Assembly (NCBI GenBank): GCA_013416485.1
Contig: JACCEO010000006.1
Location: 124,001-188,000 of the forward strand
DNA: 64,000 bases
From: Alcaligenaceae bacterium
Lineage (GTDB): Bacteria; Pseudomonadota; Gammaproteobacteria; Burkholderiales; Burkholderiaceae_B
Direction: 5' to 3'
The notes under the pieces were generated by a model. The model was given only the letters and a program-made list of their open reading frames with translations, did no database searches and was not told the origin of the DNA. The translations under genes were made by a program, and so were the position numbers. Position 1 is the stretch's first letter; each line of letters opens with the position of its first letter. This document shows, piece by piece, positions 46,466 through 56,233 of the stretch.

Positions 46466-48059
46466 GCGTATCCACGTCGTGCGTTACATGATCAGATAAA
46501 AAAACCTCTACACGGTTGCGCCCGCATCGTTTTGCCTTATAAAGCATTTGATCTGCCGCCTTAAGGACTACTGATATCTCATTTGAGCTATCTGGCCAAT
46601 TCGCCACACCAATCGATATTGTTATTTTTCCGGCGTAATCAAAGATAGAAGACTCCACTTGAGACCGCAAACGCTCAGCGACTTGAGCCGCTGTTTGAGA
46701 ATTGGTTTTTGGCAATAGCATCAGAAACTCTTCACCGCCAACACGACAGATTACGTCATCGGCTCGAGAAACGTCTCGCATGTGTTGCGCCAGCTGTTGA
46801 AGGACCAGGTCCCCCACATCATGGCCATAAGTGTCGTTAATACGCTTGAAAAAATCTATGTCTATCGTTACGGCAGAGAATGGTGTTTTTACCGTTTTCC
46901 ACAAGGAGAGTGCTAATTCCATACCTCTGCGATTACACAAGCCAGTCAATGGGTCTGTCTGCACATCATCTTTGAGCTTGTTTATACTTTTATGCAATAT
47001 ATTTATACCAACCAGCATGACTCTCTTGAGCTCCGAAGACTCAAAATACCAAGACTTAACCTTTTGGATATTCTGTTCAGTTTCTGGTTTATCCATAGCA
47101 TTAGCGCTATCAGCAAGCTGCCGCAGAGGTTTGGAAATAAGTTTGGCGCACCACCAAATAATTAACAAAGAAAGCAAGGCAATGGGTAAGATTTTACTAA
47201 CCACCTTAGCCATCAATGAATCAAGTGCAGCAAGAGTGGCTGATTTTGGCCGCTGAGCCACAACCCCCCAACCCGTTGTTGGCACAGTGGCATACCCCGC
47301 CAGCATCTCTATCCCCTGACTGTTTGTAATTTGCTTTTTACCTGAGCCTTGTTCAGCCAATGTATTAATAACTAGGTTATTAGTTACTACCTTTCCAACT
47401 CGATTGATTTCAGGGTGATAAATAATGCGCTGGTTTTTGTCGACAACATATATATACGAGCCATCATTGTAATAATGCTTACCAAGAAGATGGTTAAGGA
47501 TGCTGGCTTGCTTAAGATATATGGTTCCGCCGATGGCTCCAACGTACTCGCCAGAGTCAAGGAATATCGGGTGAGAGATAAAAATCAACAAATTACCTAC
47601 CGCCGAAACATATGGCTGACTGATAAGTGGCTTTTTGCTCTTAACAGCCTCAACAGCACCTAGCGTTTCTAAGGTCTGCCCCTTCAATTGCAAAGTCTCC
47701 GGCGATGTCGCAAGAACCTTGGCGTCTTGATTGATAACAACCACAGAGTTGAAGCTATCTGTTTGTAGCCTCAGCCTTTCGGTTTCGATCTTCAGGATAT
47801 TTTTGGTTTGAAAATTAGCAGTGATTGCTGCCGCACTGATTCTGAGTTGCTGTTGTACGCCAGCAAGAAAGTCTTCGGTGCTAGCAGCCAACTTGGTAGC
47901 GTAAGCATGATTGCTTTCTAGCGTATTTTCAATTAATTGCTGGCGCTGAACTTGGAAGCTGGCGTAATAGGTATTCGCGAGAGAGATTAGCGCGCTTGCA
48001 ATGGTAAGTGCAAGTATCAATCGGCGCAAATCCATTCTGGTGATGGATTGATAGGTCAT
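46437..48059 (-). CDS. Membrane diguanylate cyclase with double-Cache sensor and GGDEF domain
   Basis: The enzyme makes the second messenger c-di-GMP from two GTP. The 540 residues have a membrane helix near the N-terminus (LILALTIASALISLANTYYA), a periplasmic dCache-type sensor (about 40-275) with IGGTIYLKQASILNHLLGKH and DGSYIYVVDKNQRIIYHPE, a second helix ILPIALLSLLIIWWCAKLIS, a short HAMP-like linker and a C-terminal GGDEF domain. The active site is CRVGGEEFLMLLP, and DPLTGLCNRRGME marks the start of the domain. An inhibitory RxxD site is not evident. Silent-site composition looks more A+T-rich than in the neighbours. ATG 48059 is preferred to TTG 48065. Confidence 0.92.
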   Translation of the reverse strand: MTYQSITRMDLRRLILALTIASALISLANTYYASFQVQRQQLIENTLESNHAYATKLAASTEDFLAGVQQQLRISAAAITANFQTKNILKIETERLRLQTDSFNSVVVINQDAKVLATSPETLQLKGQTLETLGAVEAVKSKKPLISQPYVSAVGNLLIFISHPIFLDSGEYVGAIGGTIYLKQASILNHLLGKHYYNDGSYIYVVDKNQRIIYHPEINRVGKVVTNNLVINTLAEQGSGKKQITNSQGIEMLAGYATVPTTGWGVVAQRPKSATLAALDSLMAKVVSKILPIALLSLLIIWWCAKLISKPLRQLADSANAMDKPETEQNIQKVKSWYFESSELKRVMLVGINILHKSINKLKDDVQTDPLTGLCNRRGMELALSLWKTVKTPFSAVTIDIDFFKRINDTYGHDVGDLVLQQLAQHMRDVSRADDVICRVGGEEFLMLLPKTNSQTAAQVAERLRSQVESSIFDYAGKITISIGVANWPDSSNEISVVLKAADQMLYKAKRCGRNRVEVFLSDHVTHDVDTLINKDSPTK

Positions 48060-48201
48060 CTTCAATATTCAAAAACTGGAAATGCTTGACTAAGCGTCAC
48101 AAGTTGATTTGTAACTTAAAACTCAGCACTTGATGACTTGTATAGGAATTGCCTGATGCTGCTTAGCTACCTTTGCTATTTTTGGTAATAATGAAATCAG
48201 G

Positions 48202-48278
48202 TGGCGCGGCAGGAGGGGCTCGAACCCCCGACCCCGGGCTTAGAAGGCCCGTGCTCTATCCGGCTGAGCTACTGCCGC
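48202..48278 (-). tRNA. tRNA-Arg (anticodon TCT)
   Basis: A 77-nt leftward tRNA with acceptor GCGGCAG pairing with CTGCCGC, discriminator G and encoded CCA. The anticodon stem CGGGC/GCCCG encloses CTTCTAA. It reads AGA/AGG codons. Confidence 0.97.
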
Positions 48279-48421
48279 GCATTAAGCAGCCAGCATTCTA
48301 ACCCGTAAGACCCAAAAGGTGAAAATCGATTTTTTATGGCCACTACTTACATCCTGTATTCCTAGGCATCACCATGCAGTGATAAAGTCTGCCAGGATCT
48401 ATTACTAAAGTTTTGCACTGC

Positions 48422-49639
48422 ATGACACAACTACGCCGTACTCTAATCCCTTACTTGCTGGGCTGCATTTTTGCATTTTTATTTCTTATCACAGCACCCA
48501 CTTACGCAGGCGTCAGCTACCAATTGCTACAAGCCCATGCCCAGTCAGGCGATACCGTAAATATTCAAGGCATAGTCTTCAATGACACGGACACTACGCT
48601 TAGCTGGAGTGCTCCGCCACAGTTAGCCCTGCAATGGCGTAATCAAGATGGACAAGTCATACACAGCCAGGCGTATCTGAAAAATGGTGACAGCTTGGTG
48701 AGTGTCCCCGTCAATAACTTCGTCAAGTTCAGTTGGCATGCTGTCGTCCCTAACGATGTGGATGGCTTGTACGCCATAAATATCGAAGGCGACGCCACAT
48801 TACTGGCTCTGGACGTTAGTTCTACAAGCTCTGCCATTACCCATACTGCTGTCAATGCACCTGGTGCAGATGCTAGTGCGGATACCAATGTAATTACCAG
48901 TACAACATCAAGCGATTTCAATATCTTTCGCAGTGCCATTTCCGCCTACGAACCGATTTATTTTGATGTGGGTAGCAAAGGCGGGAGTAATGCCCGTTAC
49001 CAGGTTAGCTTTAAGTACCGCCTATTTACTCCGAACAATGAAACCCAACCTGATATTATCGATAACCTGTACTTTGGTTATACCCAGACAGCCCTATGGG
49101 ATTTGCATTCGGACTCTATGCCCTTTGTAGATACCTCTTTTAAACCCAGTCTGTTCTGGCGCAAAGACGCACTATGGCAGTCTCAAGACAAAAAATGGTT
49201 TGCTGGCCTAGCAACCGGGGTAGAACACGAGTCCAACGGTAAAGGTGGCGAGGACTCCCGCTCGTTAAATTTTACCTATATCCAACCGGAACTGAACTAT
49301 CGCTTCAACAGCGGCAGTACGCTAAGTTTGGCACCCCGTATCAAAGCCTATTTCAAGATGGACCCTGACAATCAGGACTACCGTGATTACGCCGGAAATA
49401 TAGACTGGAGGTTGCGTTATGCTCAGGATCAGGGTTTAGTATTAACCGGGCTGTACCGCCAAGGTCGCGCCGGACGTAATTCCACGACCTTGGATGCAGC
49501 ATGGCCATTACGCCGCACCTTCCTGAATATGAATGGCTATTTGCACGTACAGTATTTCAAAGGCTATGGCGAAACATTACTAGGTTATAACCACAAAAGC
49601 GATAGTCAGGTTCGCGTGGGGCTGTCATTAGTGCCTTAA
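48422..49639 (+). CDS. pldA: Outer membrane phospholipase A (PldA/OMPLA)
   Basis: OMPLA is a 12-stranded outer-membrane barrel that hydrolyses mislocalised phospholipids when it dimerises with calcium. The 405-residue precursor has a signal peptide (LGCIFAFLFLITAPTYA, cleavage near TYA) and an N-terminal beta-sandwich-like domain of about 130 residues not present in E. coli OMPLA (289 residues). The barrel follows. The active-site sequence GVEHESNGKGG gives His at about 269 and Ser at about 271. The last strand ends QVRVGLSLVP. ATG 48422 precedes the signal peptide. Confidence 0.93.
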   Translation: MTQLRRTLIPYLLGCIFAFLFLITAPTYAGVSYQLLQAHAQSGDTVNIQGIVFNDTDTTLSWSAPPQLALQWRNQDGQVIHSQAYLKNGDSLVSVPVNNFVKFSWHAVVPNDVDGLYAINIEGDATLLALDVSSTSSAITHTAVNAPGADASADTNVITSTTSSDFNIFRSAISAYEPIYFDVGSKGGSNARYQVSFKYRLFTPNNETQPDIIDNLYFGYTQTALWDLHSDSMPFVDTSFKPSLFWRKDALWQSQDKKWFAGLATGVEHESNGKGGEDSRSLNFTYIQPELNYRFNSGSTLSLAPRIKAYFKMDPDNQDYRDYAGNIDWRLRYAQDQGLVLTGLYRQGRAGRNSTTLDAAWPLRRTFLNMNGYLHVQYFKGYGETLLGYNHKSDSQVRVGLSLVP

Positions 49640-49682
49640 GCTAGCCAACAGTAATCTGCCCTGCCATCTCCTGTTTAAACAT

Positions 49683-50594
49683 TTATGAAGCGCTATCGCA
49701 GGCGTCGATCAAAAACTGCCTGAATCCCTGGACCAACCCTGTGGGTTCACGGCATTTTGGCCACAACAAGCCCACATCCATAGGGGCGATAGCTTCGGCT
49801 ATGGGTATCGCCATGATTTTTTTACCTTCCAGCGACCACGGTCTGTACACCAGATCTGACAGCACGGACACACCAAAACCATGAGCCACCAAACCACGCA
49901 AGGCTTCCAAAGAACCCGTACGCATAGCAATCTTCAAGTGACAGCCTAAAGACTCCCAATGGCGTTGGGCTGCAGTATCGGCATCATCGACGGTTAGCAT
50001 AATATAAGGGCAGTCAGCCAGCTCCGCTAATGTGACAGTAGACTGCCGCGCCAAAGGATGCGATGCCGCCATCCAGGCCCTACGTCGGGAACGCACTAAC
50101 ACCCTATGCCCGTAGTCACCCAATGAACTGATGTTAGACAACAAACCTACCCCTAGATCTATGCTGCCCTGTGCCAAGGCCTGCTCCATGCTGACCCTAT
50201 CCATATCCACCAGATCTATTTCCACCTGTGGATAGCTGCGCTTATAACGACTTAGCAGATCGGGCAAAAAATACCCTAGAACGGTATACGTAGCCGCCAG
50301 CCGAATCACACCGCTAGCCGTTTGCGGCAACAAGCTGGCATGACGCATAGCGTCATTAACGGCATCTTGCACATGGCGCGCATGATGAAAAAATGCCTGC
50401 CCTTCGGGGGTTAGCACTACCCCATGCGGCAAACGCTGAAACAACTTAACCTTAAGCTGGTTTTCCAGGCTTTGCACCGCGCTAGTAATCGCCGACTGGG
50501 AAACATGTTCGGAAATAGCCGCAGCAGAGAACTGCCCAGCAGTGGCCGCAGCAATAAAATAGCGAAACTGCCTAAGTGTGACTTCAGACTTCAT
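49683..50594 (-). CDS. LysR-type transcriptional regulator
   Basis: A 303-residue regulator with an N-terminal winged helix-turn-helix (TLRQFRYFIAAATAGQFSAA, then VSQSAITSAVQSLENQLKVK and LFQRLPHGVVLTPEG) and a C-terminal periplasmic-binding-like effector domain. It is divergent from the indolepyruvate ferredoxin oxidoreductase gene with 101 bp between them, the standard LysR arrangement, so it probably controls that gene and itself. The effector may be an aryl or branched keto acid, by inference. Confidence 0.93.
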   Translation of the reverse strand: MKSEVTLRQFRYFIAAATAGQFSAAAISEHVSQSAITSAVQSLENQLKVKLFQRLPHGVVLTPEGQAFFHHARHVQDAVNDAMRHASLLPQTASGVIRLAATYTVLGYFLPDLLSRYKRSYPQVEIDLVDMDRVSMEQALAQGSIDLGVGLLSNISSLGDYGHRVLVRSRRRAWMAASHPLARQSTVTLAELADCPYIMLTVDDADTAAQRHWESLGCHLKIAMRTGSLEALRGLVAHGFGVSVLSDLVYRPWSLEGKKIMAIPIAEAIAPMDVGLLWPKCREPTGLVQGFRQFLIDACDSAS

Positions 50595-50695
50595 CTGTAA
50601 TTTTAATACCTGATAGCAGAAAATTTGATTTTACGATATCTGATCCTGCCCTTAAACTAGCTTTAATACATCCTAATACTAACGGAGACAACACC

Positions 50696-53600
50696 GTGAA
50701 CGCGCCTCTTGATAAAGCGGTGCTGGCATCTTTGGCCAGCGTATCCTTAGACGACAAATACACCCTAGAACGCGGCCGCGCTTACATGAGCGGCACTCAG
50801 GCACTAGTACGCCTACCCATGCTACAAAAAGCCCGCGATCAGCAAGCAGGTTTGAACACAGCGGGATTTATCTCGGGGTACCGTGGCTCACCACTGGGTG
50901 CTGTGGATCTGGCCTTATGGCAAGCCAAAAAACATCTGGCTGATAACGGCATAGTCTTCCAACCAGGCTTGAACGAAGACCTGGCAGCCACCGCTGTCTG
51001 GGGCACCCAACAGGTCACCCTATACCCCGATGCCACCCACGATGGTGTCTTTGGCATGTGGTACGGCAAAGGCCCTGGCGTAGACCGGACTATGGATGTT
51101 TTTAAACATGCTAATTCTGCTGGTACTGCCAAACATGGTGGCGTACTGGTGCTGGCTGGGGACGATCACGGCGCAAAATCATCGACCGTCGCCCACCAGT
51201 CGGAACACGCCCTGATAGCCGCTGGTATTCCGGTGCTGTACCCGTCTAATGTGCAGGAGTACCTGGATTACGGGCTACACGGCTGGGCCATGAGCCGCTA
51301 TTCAGGACTGTGGGTAGCCATGAAGTGCGTCACGGAAGTGGTAGAGTCCACAGCATCTGTGGACCTAGATCCCGACCGCGCAAAAATTATTTTGCCTGAC
51401 GATTTCATTTTGCCCGAAGAAGGCCTAAGCATACGCTGGCCTGACCCACCCTTGGTACAAGAAGCCCGCCTGATTGACTACAAATGGTATGCGGCACTGG
51501 CCTATATACGGGCCAATAAACTGAACCGCATCGTCATTGACTCTGAAAAACCACGCTTTGGCATTATGACGGCTGGTAAAGCCTATCTGGATACCCGTCA
51601 GGCATTAGCCGACCTGGGGCTAGATGAAAAAACCTGTGCGCAAATCGGCATACGACTGATGAAAGTCGGCTGTGTCTGGCCTTTGAACGCCCAGGATGCA
51701 CGTGAATTTGCCACAGGCCTGGAAGAAATTCTTGTCATTGAAGAAAAGCGCCAAATTCTAGAGTACGCCCTTAAAGAAGAACTGTATAACTGGCGCGACG
51801 ACGTACGCCCTAAGGTATTCGGTAAGTTCAACGAAAAAGACCAGGCAGGCGGCGAATGGTCAGTACCGCGTGGCCAGTGGCTACTGCCCGCTCATAACGA
51901 ACTTTCTCCGGCTATCATTGCTCAGGCTATTGCGAAACGCCTGGAAAAAACCGATATGCCTGTCGATGTCTGGGCCCGCATTACATCGCGTCTAGCTATT
52001 ATCAATGCCAAAGACCGTGAAATGCGCCAGCCTACGCCCGCCAGCGATCGTACGCCTTGGTTCTGCTCCGGCTGTCCACATAACACGTCCACTAAGGTAC
52101 CAGAAGGGTCTCGTGCGCTAGCTGGCATAGGTTGCCACTACATGACCATATGGATGGATAGAAACACCGAAACCTTTAGTCACATGGGCGGCGAAGGTGC
52201 GGCCTGGATAGGGCAAAAATCCTTCACCACGGAAAAGCACGTTTTCGCCAATCTGGGGGATGGAACATACTTCCACTCGGGGGTACTGGCTATACGGGCG
52301 TCTATCGCCGCCAACTCCAATATCACCTACAAAATTCTGTACAACGATGCCGTTGCCATGACGGGGGGTCAACCAGTAGATGGCATACTAAAAGTCACCG
52401 ATGTCATCGCTCAAGTCCATGCTGAAGGGGCAAAGAAAATCGTCGTTGTCACCGACGAACCCGAAAAATTCAAAGGCGTGTCCTTAGTAGGTAACCCACC
52501 GGTTTATCACCGAGATGAACTGGACCGCGTACAACGTGAACTGCGCGAAGTCGAAGGTACCACGGTCTTGGTGTATGACCAGACCTGTGCCACAGAAAAA
52601 CGCCGACGCCGCAAACGCGGTACCTACCCTGACCCAGCACGCCGTGTGTTTATTAATGAAGCGGTGTGCGAAGGCTGCGGTGACTGCTCGGTCAAATCGA
52701 ACTGTTTATCCGTAGAGCCAGTAACTACCCGCCTGGGCACCAAACGCAAAATCAATCAATCGTCTTGTAATAAAGACTTTTCCTGCGTCAATGGTTTCTG
52801 CCCTAGTTTTATTACGGCCGAAGGCGCACAAGTGCGTAAACCTGAACCCATCAAACATGATGCCCAGGCTCTGGACCCTACAGCTATCCCACAACCTGCG
52901 CTGCCGGCCATTAACGGTGCCTACGGCATACTGGTCACCGGCATAGGCGGCACTGGCGTTGTCACCATAGGCAGCTTGTTAGGTATGGCGGCTCACTTGG
53001 AAACCAAAGGGGTCACAGTCCTGGATATGGCCGGTCTGGCACAAAAAGGCGGCGCGGTATTAAGCCATGTGCAAATCGCCCTGCATCCAGATGATCTGCA
53101 CGCCACTCGCATTGCTACGGGCGAAGCAGAATTGGTCATAGGGTGCGACGCTCTGGTCACCAACTCTGATGAAGTCTTATCCAAGGTACAAAAAGACCTC
53201 ACCCGTGCCGCCGTCAATAGCGCACAAATCCCAACGGCTGAATTTGTCCGTAATGCCAAATGGCAATTTCCAAGCAAAGCCACACAAGACAACCTAATCG
53301 CGTCTTTCGGTAGCCATTGTGATTTCCTGGATGCCAACGCCTTGGCCGTGGCCTTGCTTGGCGATGCCATTTACGCCAATCCACTATTACTAGGCTATGC
53401 TTGGCAAAAAGGCTGGATCCCGCTGTCTTACGCCAGCCTGCTGCGTGCCATCGAACTTAACGGCATCATGGTTGAAAAAAATCTGACTGCCTTTGAGTGG
53501 GGCCGTGCTGCTGCCCACAAAGGTGTCGCTGCCATTACACCAAAAACGGTGATTAGCGCCACGCCAGTAGAGTCTATTGCGATGCCAGAAACCCTGGACA

Positions 53601-54259
53601 CCTTAATAGAACGTAATACCCAGTGGCTGACCGACTACCAAAACGCGGCTTACGCCCAGCGTTACCTAAGTGCAGTCGAACAAATCAAGCAACATGAAGC
53701 TAGCCTGCCCAACCCTGGCCGCATGCCACTGACCCTAGCCGTCGCACGCAACTTAGCCAAACTCATGGCGTACAAAGACGAGTACGAAGTTGCCCGACTT
53801 TATAGTGACCCGGCTTTCTTCGATAATTTGCGCAAGCAATTTGATGGCGAACCTGGCAAAGACTATCAAGTCCATGTCCACCTGGCTCCCCCCCTGTTTG
53901 CCAAGAAAAACGAACACGGGCAGCTGATCAAAAAGAAATATGGCCCCTGGATTCTGTCGGCCTTCAAGCTGCTAGCAACGATGAAAAGACTACGCGGCAC
54001 CGCCTTGGATATCTTTGGTAAGACCCACGAACGTCGCCAAGAGCGCCAACTGATACGCGACTACCTGGATTTAATCACCGAACTGTCCGCCAGCGTCAGT
54101 GGTGACACCCTGGCCATTGCCCTAGAGCTTGCAAATCTACCTGACGACATACGTGGCTTTGGCCATGTAAAAGAAAAAAACATGATCACTGTGCAACAAC
54201 GCCGTGATCAATTAATGCAATCTTATCGCCAGGCAGTAAGCATGAAGCGCGCAGCCTAA
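50696..54259 (+). CDS. Indolepyruvate ferredoxin oxidoreductase (fused alpha-beta type)
   Basis: This large enzyme decarboxylates aryl pyruvates to aryl-acetyl-CoA in aromatic amino acid breakdown, using TPP and iron-sulfur clusters. The 1187 residues carry a pyrimidine-binding domain (TAGFISGYRGSPLGAVDLAL), the TPP-binding domain (WFCSGCPHNTSTKVPEGSRA, GIGCHYMTIW and FANLGDGTYFHSG), a ferredoxin-like region with Cys in NEAVCEGCGDCSVKSNCLSV and SSCNKDFSCVNGFCPSF, and a gamma domain starting YGILVTGIGGTGVVTIGSLL. GTG 50696 has GGAG eight nt upstream. Fused proteins of about 1150-1200 residues are standard in betaproteobacteria. Confidence 0.95.
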   Translation: MNAPLDKAVLASLASVSLDDKYTLERGRAYMSGTQALVRLPMLQKARDQQAGLNTAGFISGYRGSPLGAVDLALWQAKKHLADNGIVFQPGLNEDLAATAVWGTQQVTLYPDATHDGVFGMWYGKGPGVDRTMDVFKHANSAGTAKHGGVLVLAGDDHGAKSSTVAHQSEHALIAAGIPVLYPSNVQEYLDYGLHGWAMSRYSGLWVAMKCVTEVVESTASVDLDPDRAKIILPDDFILPEEGLSIRWPDPPLVQEARLIDYKWYAALAYIRANKLNRIVIDSEKPRFGIMTAGKAYLDTRQALADLGLDEKTCAQIGIRLMKVGCVWPLNAQDAREFATGLEEILVIEEKRQILEYALKEELYNWRDDVRPKVFGKFNEKDQAGGEWSVPRGQWLLPAHNELSPAIIAQAIAKRLEKTDMPVDVWARITSRLAIINAKDREMRQPTPASDRTPWFCSGCPHNTSTKVPEGSRALAGIGCHYMTIWMDRNTETFSHMGGEGAAWIGQKSFTTEKHVFANLGDGTYFHSGVLAIRASIAANSNITYKILYNDAVAMTGGQPVDGILKVTDVIAQVHAEGAKKIVVVTDEPEKFKGVSLVGNPPVYHRDELDRVQRELREVEGTTVLVYDQTCATEKRRRRKRGTYPDPARRVFINEAVCEGCGDCSVKSNCLSVEPVTTRLGTKRKINQSSCNKDFSCVNGFCPSFITAEGAQVRKPEPIKHDAQALDPTAIPQPALPAINGAYGILVTGIGGTGVVTIGSLLGMAAHLETKGVTVLDMAGLAQKGGAVLSHVQIALHPDDLHATRIATGEAELVIGCDALVTNSDEVLSKVQKDLTRAAVNSAQIPTAEFVRNAKWQFPSKATQDNLIASFGSHCDFLDANALAVALLGDAIYANPLLLGYAWQKGWIPLSYASLLRAIELNGIMVEKNLTAFEWGRAAAHKGVAAITPKTVISATPVESIAMPETLDTLIERNTQWLTDYQNAAYAQRYLSAVEQIKQHEASLPNPGRMPLTLAVARNLAKLMAYKDEYEVARLYSDPAFFDNLRKQFDGEPGKDYQVHVHLAPPLFAKKNEHGQLIKKKYGPWILSAFKLLATMKRLRGTALDIFGKTHERRQERQLIRDYLDLITELSASVSGDTLAIALELANLPDDIRGFGHVKEKNMITVQQRRDQLMQSYRQAVSMKRAA

Positions 54260-54306
54260 GGAATAGCTATTACACTATTGGGCTAACTGACTTTGATTTT
54301 GGTGCT

Positions 54307-56205
54307 ATGCGCGCTCTTGTACTGACCTTTATTCTGTCTAGCCTATGTATGCTGACACTAAGCCGCTGCCTACTGGCCTACTGGCAACGGCAACGTGTCC
54401 AGCAGGCTGGTGGTTTAAAACCCATATTGCTGGGTGGTTTACGCATAGACGCCAACCAAATCGCCATGATCGCAGGCATACCTGCGGTATTGTCCTTTTG
54501 GCTGGGCGATAGCCCATTAGCCATCACAGTGGTTGGCATCTGGTTTCAATTTGCCTGGCTGTTACTGGTATTGCTGGAAGTCTCTACCCCCCAATTCATC
54601 CATGAATACGACACCCGTCCCAATCGTCTGTATGTGGAATACCTGAAGCATCCACGTGAAGTCTTCGGCATGCTTTGGAAAGGCTATAAAGGCGTGCTGA
54701 TAGGGGCTGCCGTGGTACTGGTATTCGCTGCCTGGTTAGGGAATCGGCTGTTTGGCTATGCCCCGCCCCAGCCCGGATTGTCTTGGTGGCTAGCAGCTAT
54801 TTTGTCGGTAATAACGGCTTTAATCATTTTTTTAGCCATACGAGGCACCTTGGGCCACCGCCCTATCAACCCCTCGTCCGTCGCCTATTGTGGCGATAGC
54901 ATGTTAAATTCCCTGCCATTGAATTCGCTGTATAGCGTGGCTTACGCCATATACAGCATGAAAAACGAACGTTCAGCAGCCGACATTTATGGCAAGTTAG
55001 ATGACGACGAAGTCATTACCATCGTCAATACCAGTGCTGGCATTACCAGTCTAAGCCCCACTATCCCCAGCTTACACCGACAACAAGCCAGTGCCACGCG
55101 CAACCGCCCCTTGAACCTGGTCATGATTGTCCAAGAAAGCTTAGGGGCTCAGTACGTGAGTAACCTTGGTGGTGCTCAGCTCACTCCCTGCCTAGACAAA
55201 TTGGCCGCCACCGGCTGGAACTTTAGTCGTGCCTATGCCACAGGCACACGATCCGTGCGCGGTCTGGAGGCGGTTGTCGCCGGTTTTCCGCCCACGGTGT
55301 CCGATGCTGCCCTGCGCCTGTCCGGCGCGCAAAACAATTTTTGCACTATGGCTCAAATCCTGAAGCCACAGGGGTATCGTTCACGTTTCATTTATGGTGG
55401 GGAAGCACACTTCGACAACATGAAAAGCTTCTTCCTGGGTAATGGCTTTGACGATCTCTACGACCTGCCAACCTTCGAAAATCCAGCATTCGTAGGTACC
55501 TGGGGCGCCAGCGACGAAGACATGTTCAACCGTCTACACACTTTGCTGGAACAACCATCTGACCAACCCACCTTCACCTTGGCCTTTTCGGTCAGCAACC
55601 ATTCGCCCTGGGAATACCCCGAAGGCCGCATCACTCCGGATGGCGATCCAGCCACTGTCGAGAACACCGTGCGTTACGCTGACTGGGCCATAGGGCAGTT
55701 TTTTGAACGTGCTCAACACTGCGACTACTGGAAAGACACTGTTTTTCTCATCGTGGCAGACCACGACTCCAGGGTAGGCGGTGCTAACCTAGTACCACTA
55801 CGCCATTTCCATATTCCCGCGCTAATCCTGGGTGCCGACATTCAAGCCAGGCAAGACGACAGGCTCATCAGCCAAATCGACTTACCGCCCACCCTGTTGT
55901 CTGTCATGGGCATTACTGCCGAACATCCTATGCCTGGGCACGACTTAACCCTAAGCACACCTAACCGCGCCATGATGCAATATGGTGAGAACTATGGCTA
56001 CCTGAAGGGCGAACAGCTACTGGTACTGGAACCCCAGCGCGAACCTACACAATATCGCTATCAAGCACCCAGCTCCTACACCCCCACACCACTAGACCAA
56101 AGCCTGGCTCGCGAAGCACTAGCTCATGTACTGTGGCCTACTCTGGTCTATCAAAAGCAGGCTTACACCTTGCCTCATTTGCGGCCAGCACCGCAATCTA
56201 TATAA
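54307..56205 (+). CDS. Sulfatase-like phosphoglycerol transferase (LTA synthase/OpgB superfamily)
   Basis: A 632-residue inner-membrane protein. About five N-terminal helices occupy residues 1-185, followed by an extracytoplasmic alkaline-phosphatase-superfamily domain. Catalytic landmarks are [20 protein letters not shown] (metal Glu), [19 protein letters not shown] with the nucleophilic Thr, [11 protein letters not shown] and [13 protein letters not shown] (metal Asp/His). In Gram-negative bacteria such proteins transfer phosphoglycerol from phosphatidylglycerol to periplasmic glucans or similar acceptors; the acceptor here is unknown. The C-terminus ends 29 nt before the TerC paralogue start. 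Confidence 0.88.
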   Translation: MRALVLTFILSSLCMLTLSRCLLAYWQRQRVQQAGGLKPILLGGLRIDANQIAMIAGIPAVLSFWLGDSPLAITVVGIWFQFAWLLLVLLEVSTPQFIHEYDTRPNRLYVEYLKHPREVFGMLWKGYKGVLIGAAVVLVFAAWLGNRLFGYAPPQPGLSWWLAAILSVITALIIFLAIRGTLGHRPINPSSVAYCGDSMLNSLPLNSLYSVAYAIYSMKNERSAADIYGKLDDDEVITIVNTSAGITSLSPTIPSLHRQQASATRNRPLNLVMIVQESLGAQYVSNLGGAQLTPCLDKLAATGWNFSRAYATGTRSVRGLEAVVAGFPPTVSDAALRLSGAQNNFCTMAQILKPQGYRSRFIYGGEAHFDNMKSFFLGNGFDDLYDLPTFENPAFVGTWGASDEDMFNRLHTLLEQPSDQPTFTLAFSVSNHSPWEYPEGRITPDGDPATVENTVRYADWAIGQFFERAQHCDYWKDTVFLIVADHDSRVGGANLVPLRHFHIPALILGADIQARQDDRLISQIDLPPTLLSVMGITAEHPMPGHDLTLSTPNRAMMQYGENYGYLKGEQLLVLEPQREPTQYRYQAPSSYTPTPLDQSLAREALAHVLWPTLVYQKQAYTLPHLRPAPQSI

Positions 56206-56233
56206 TCAACGTTTTAATTTCAGGAATACTCTA

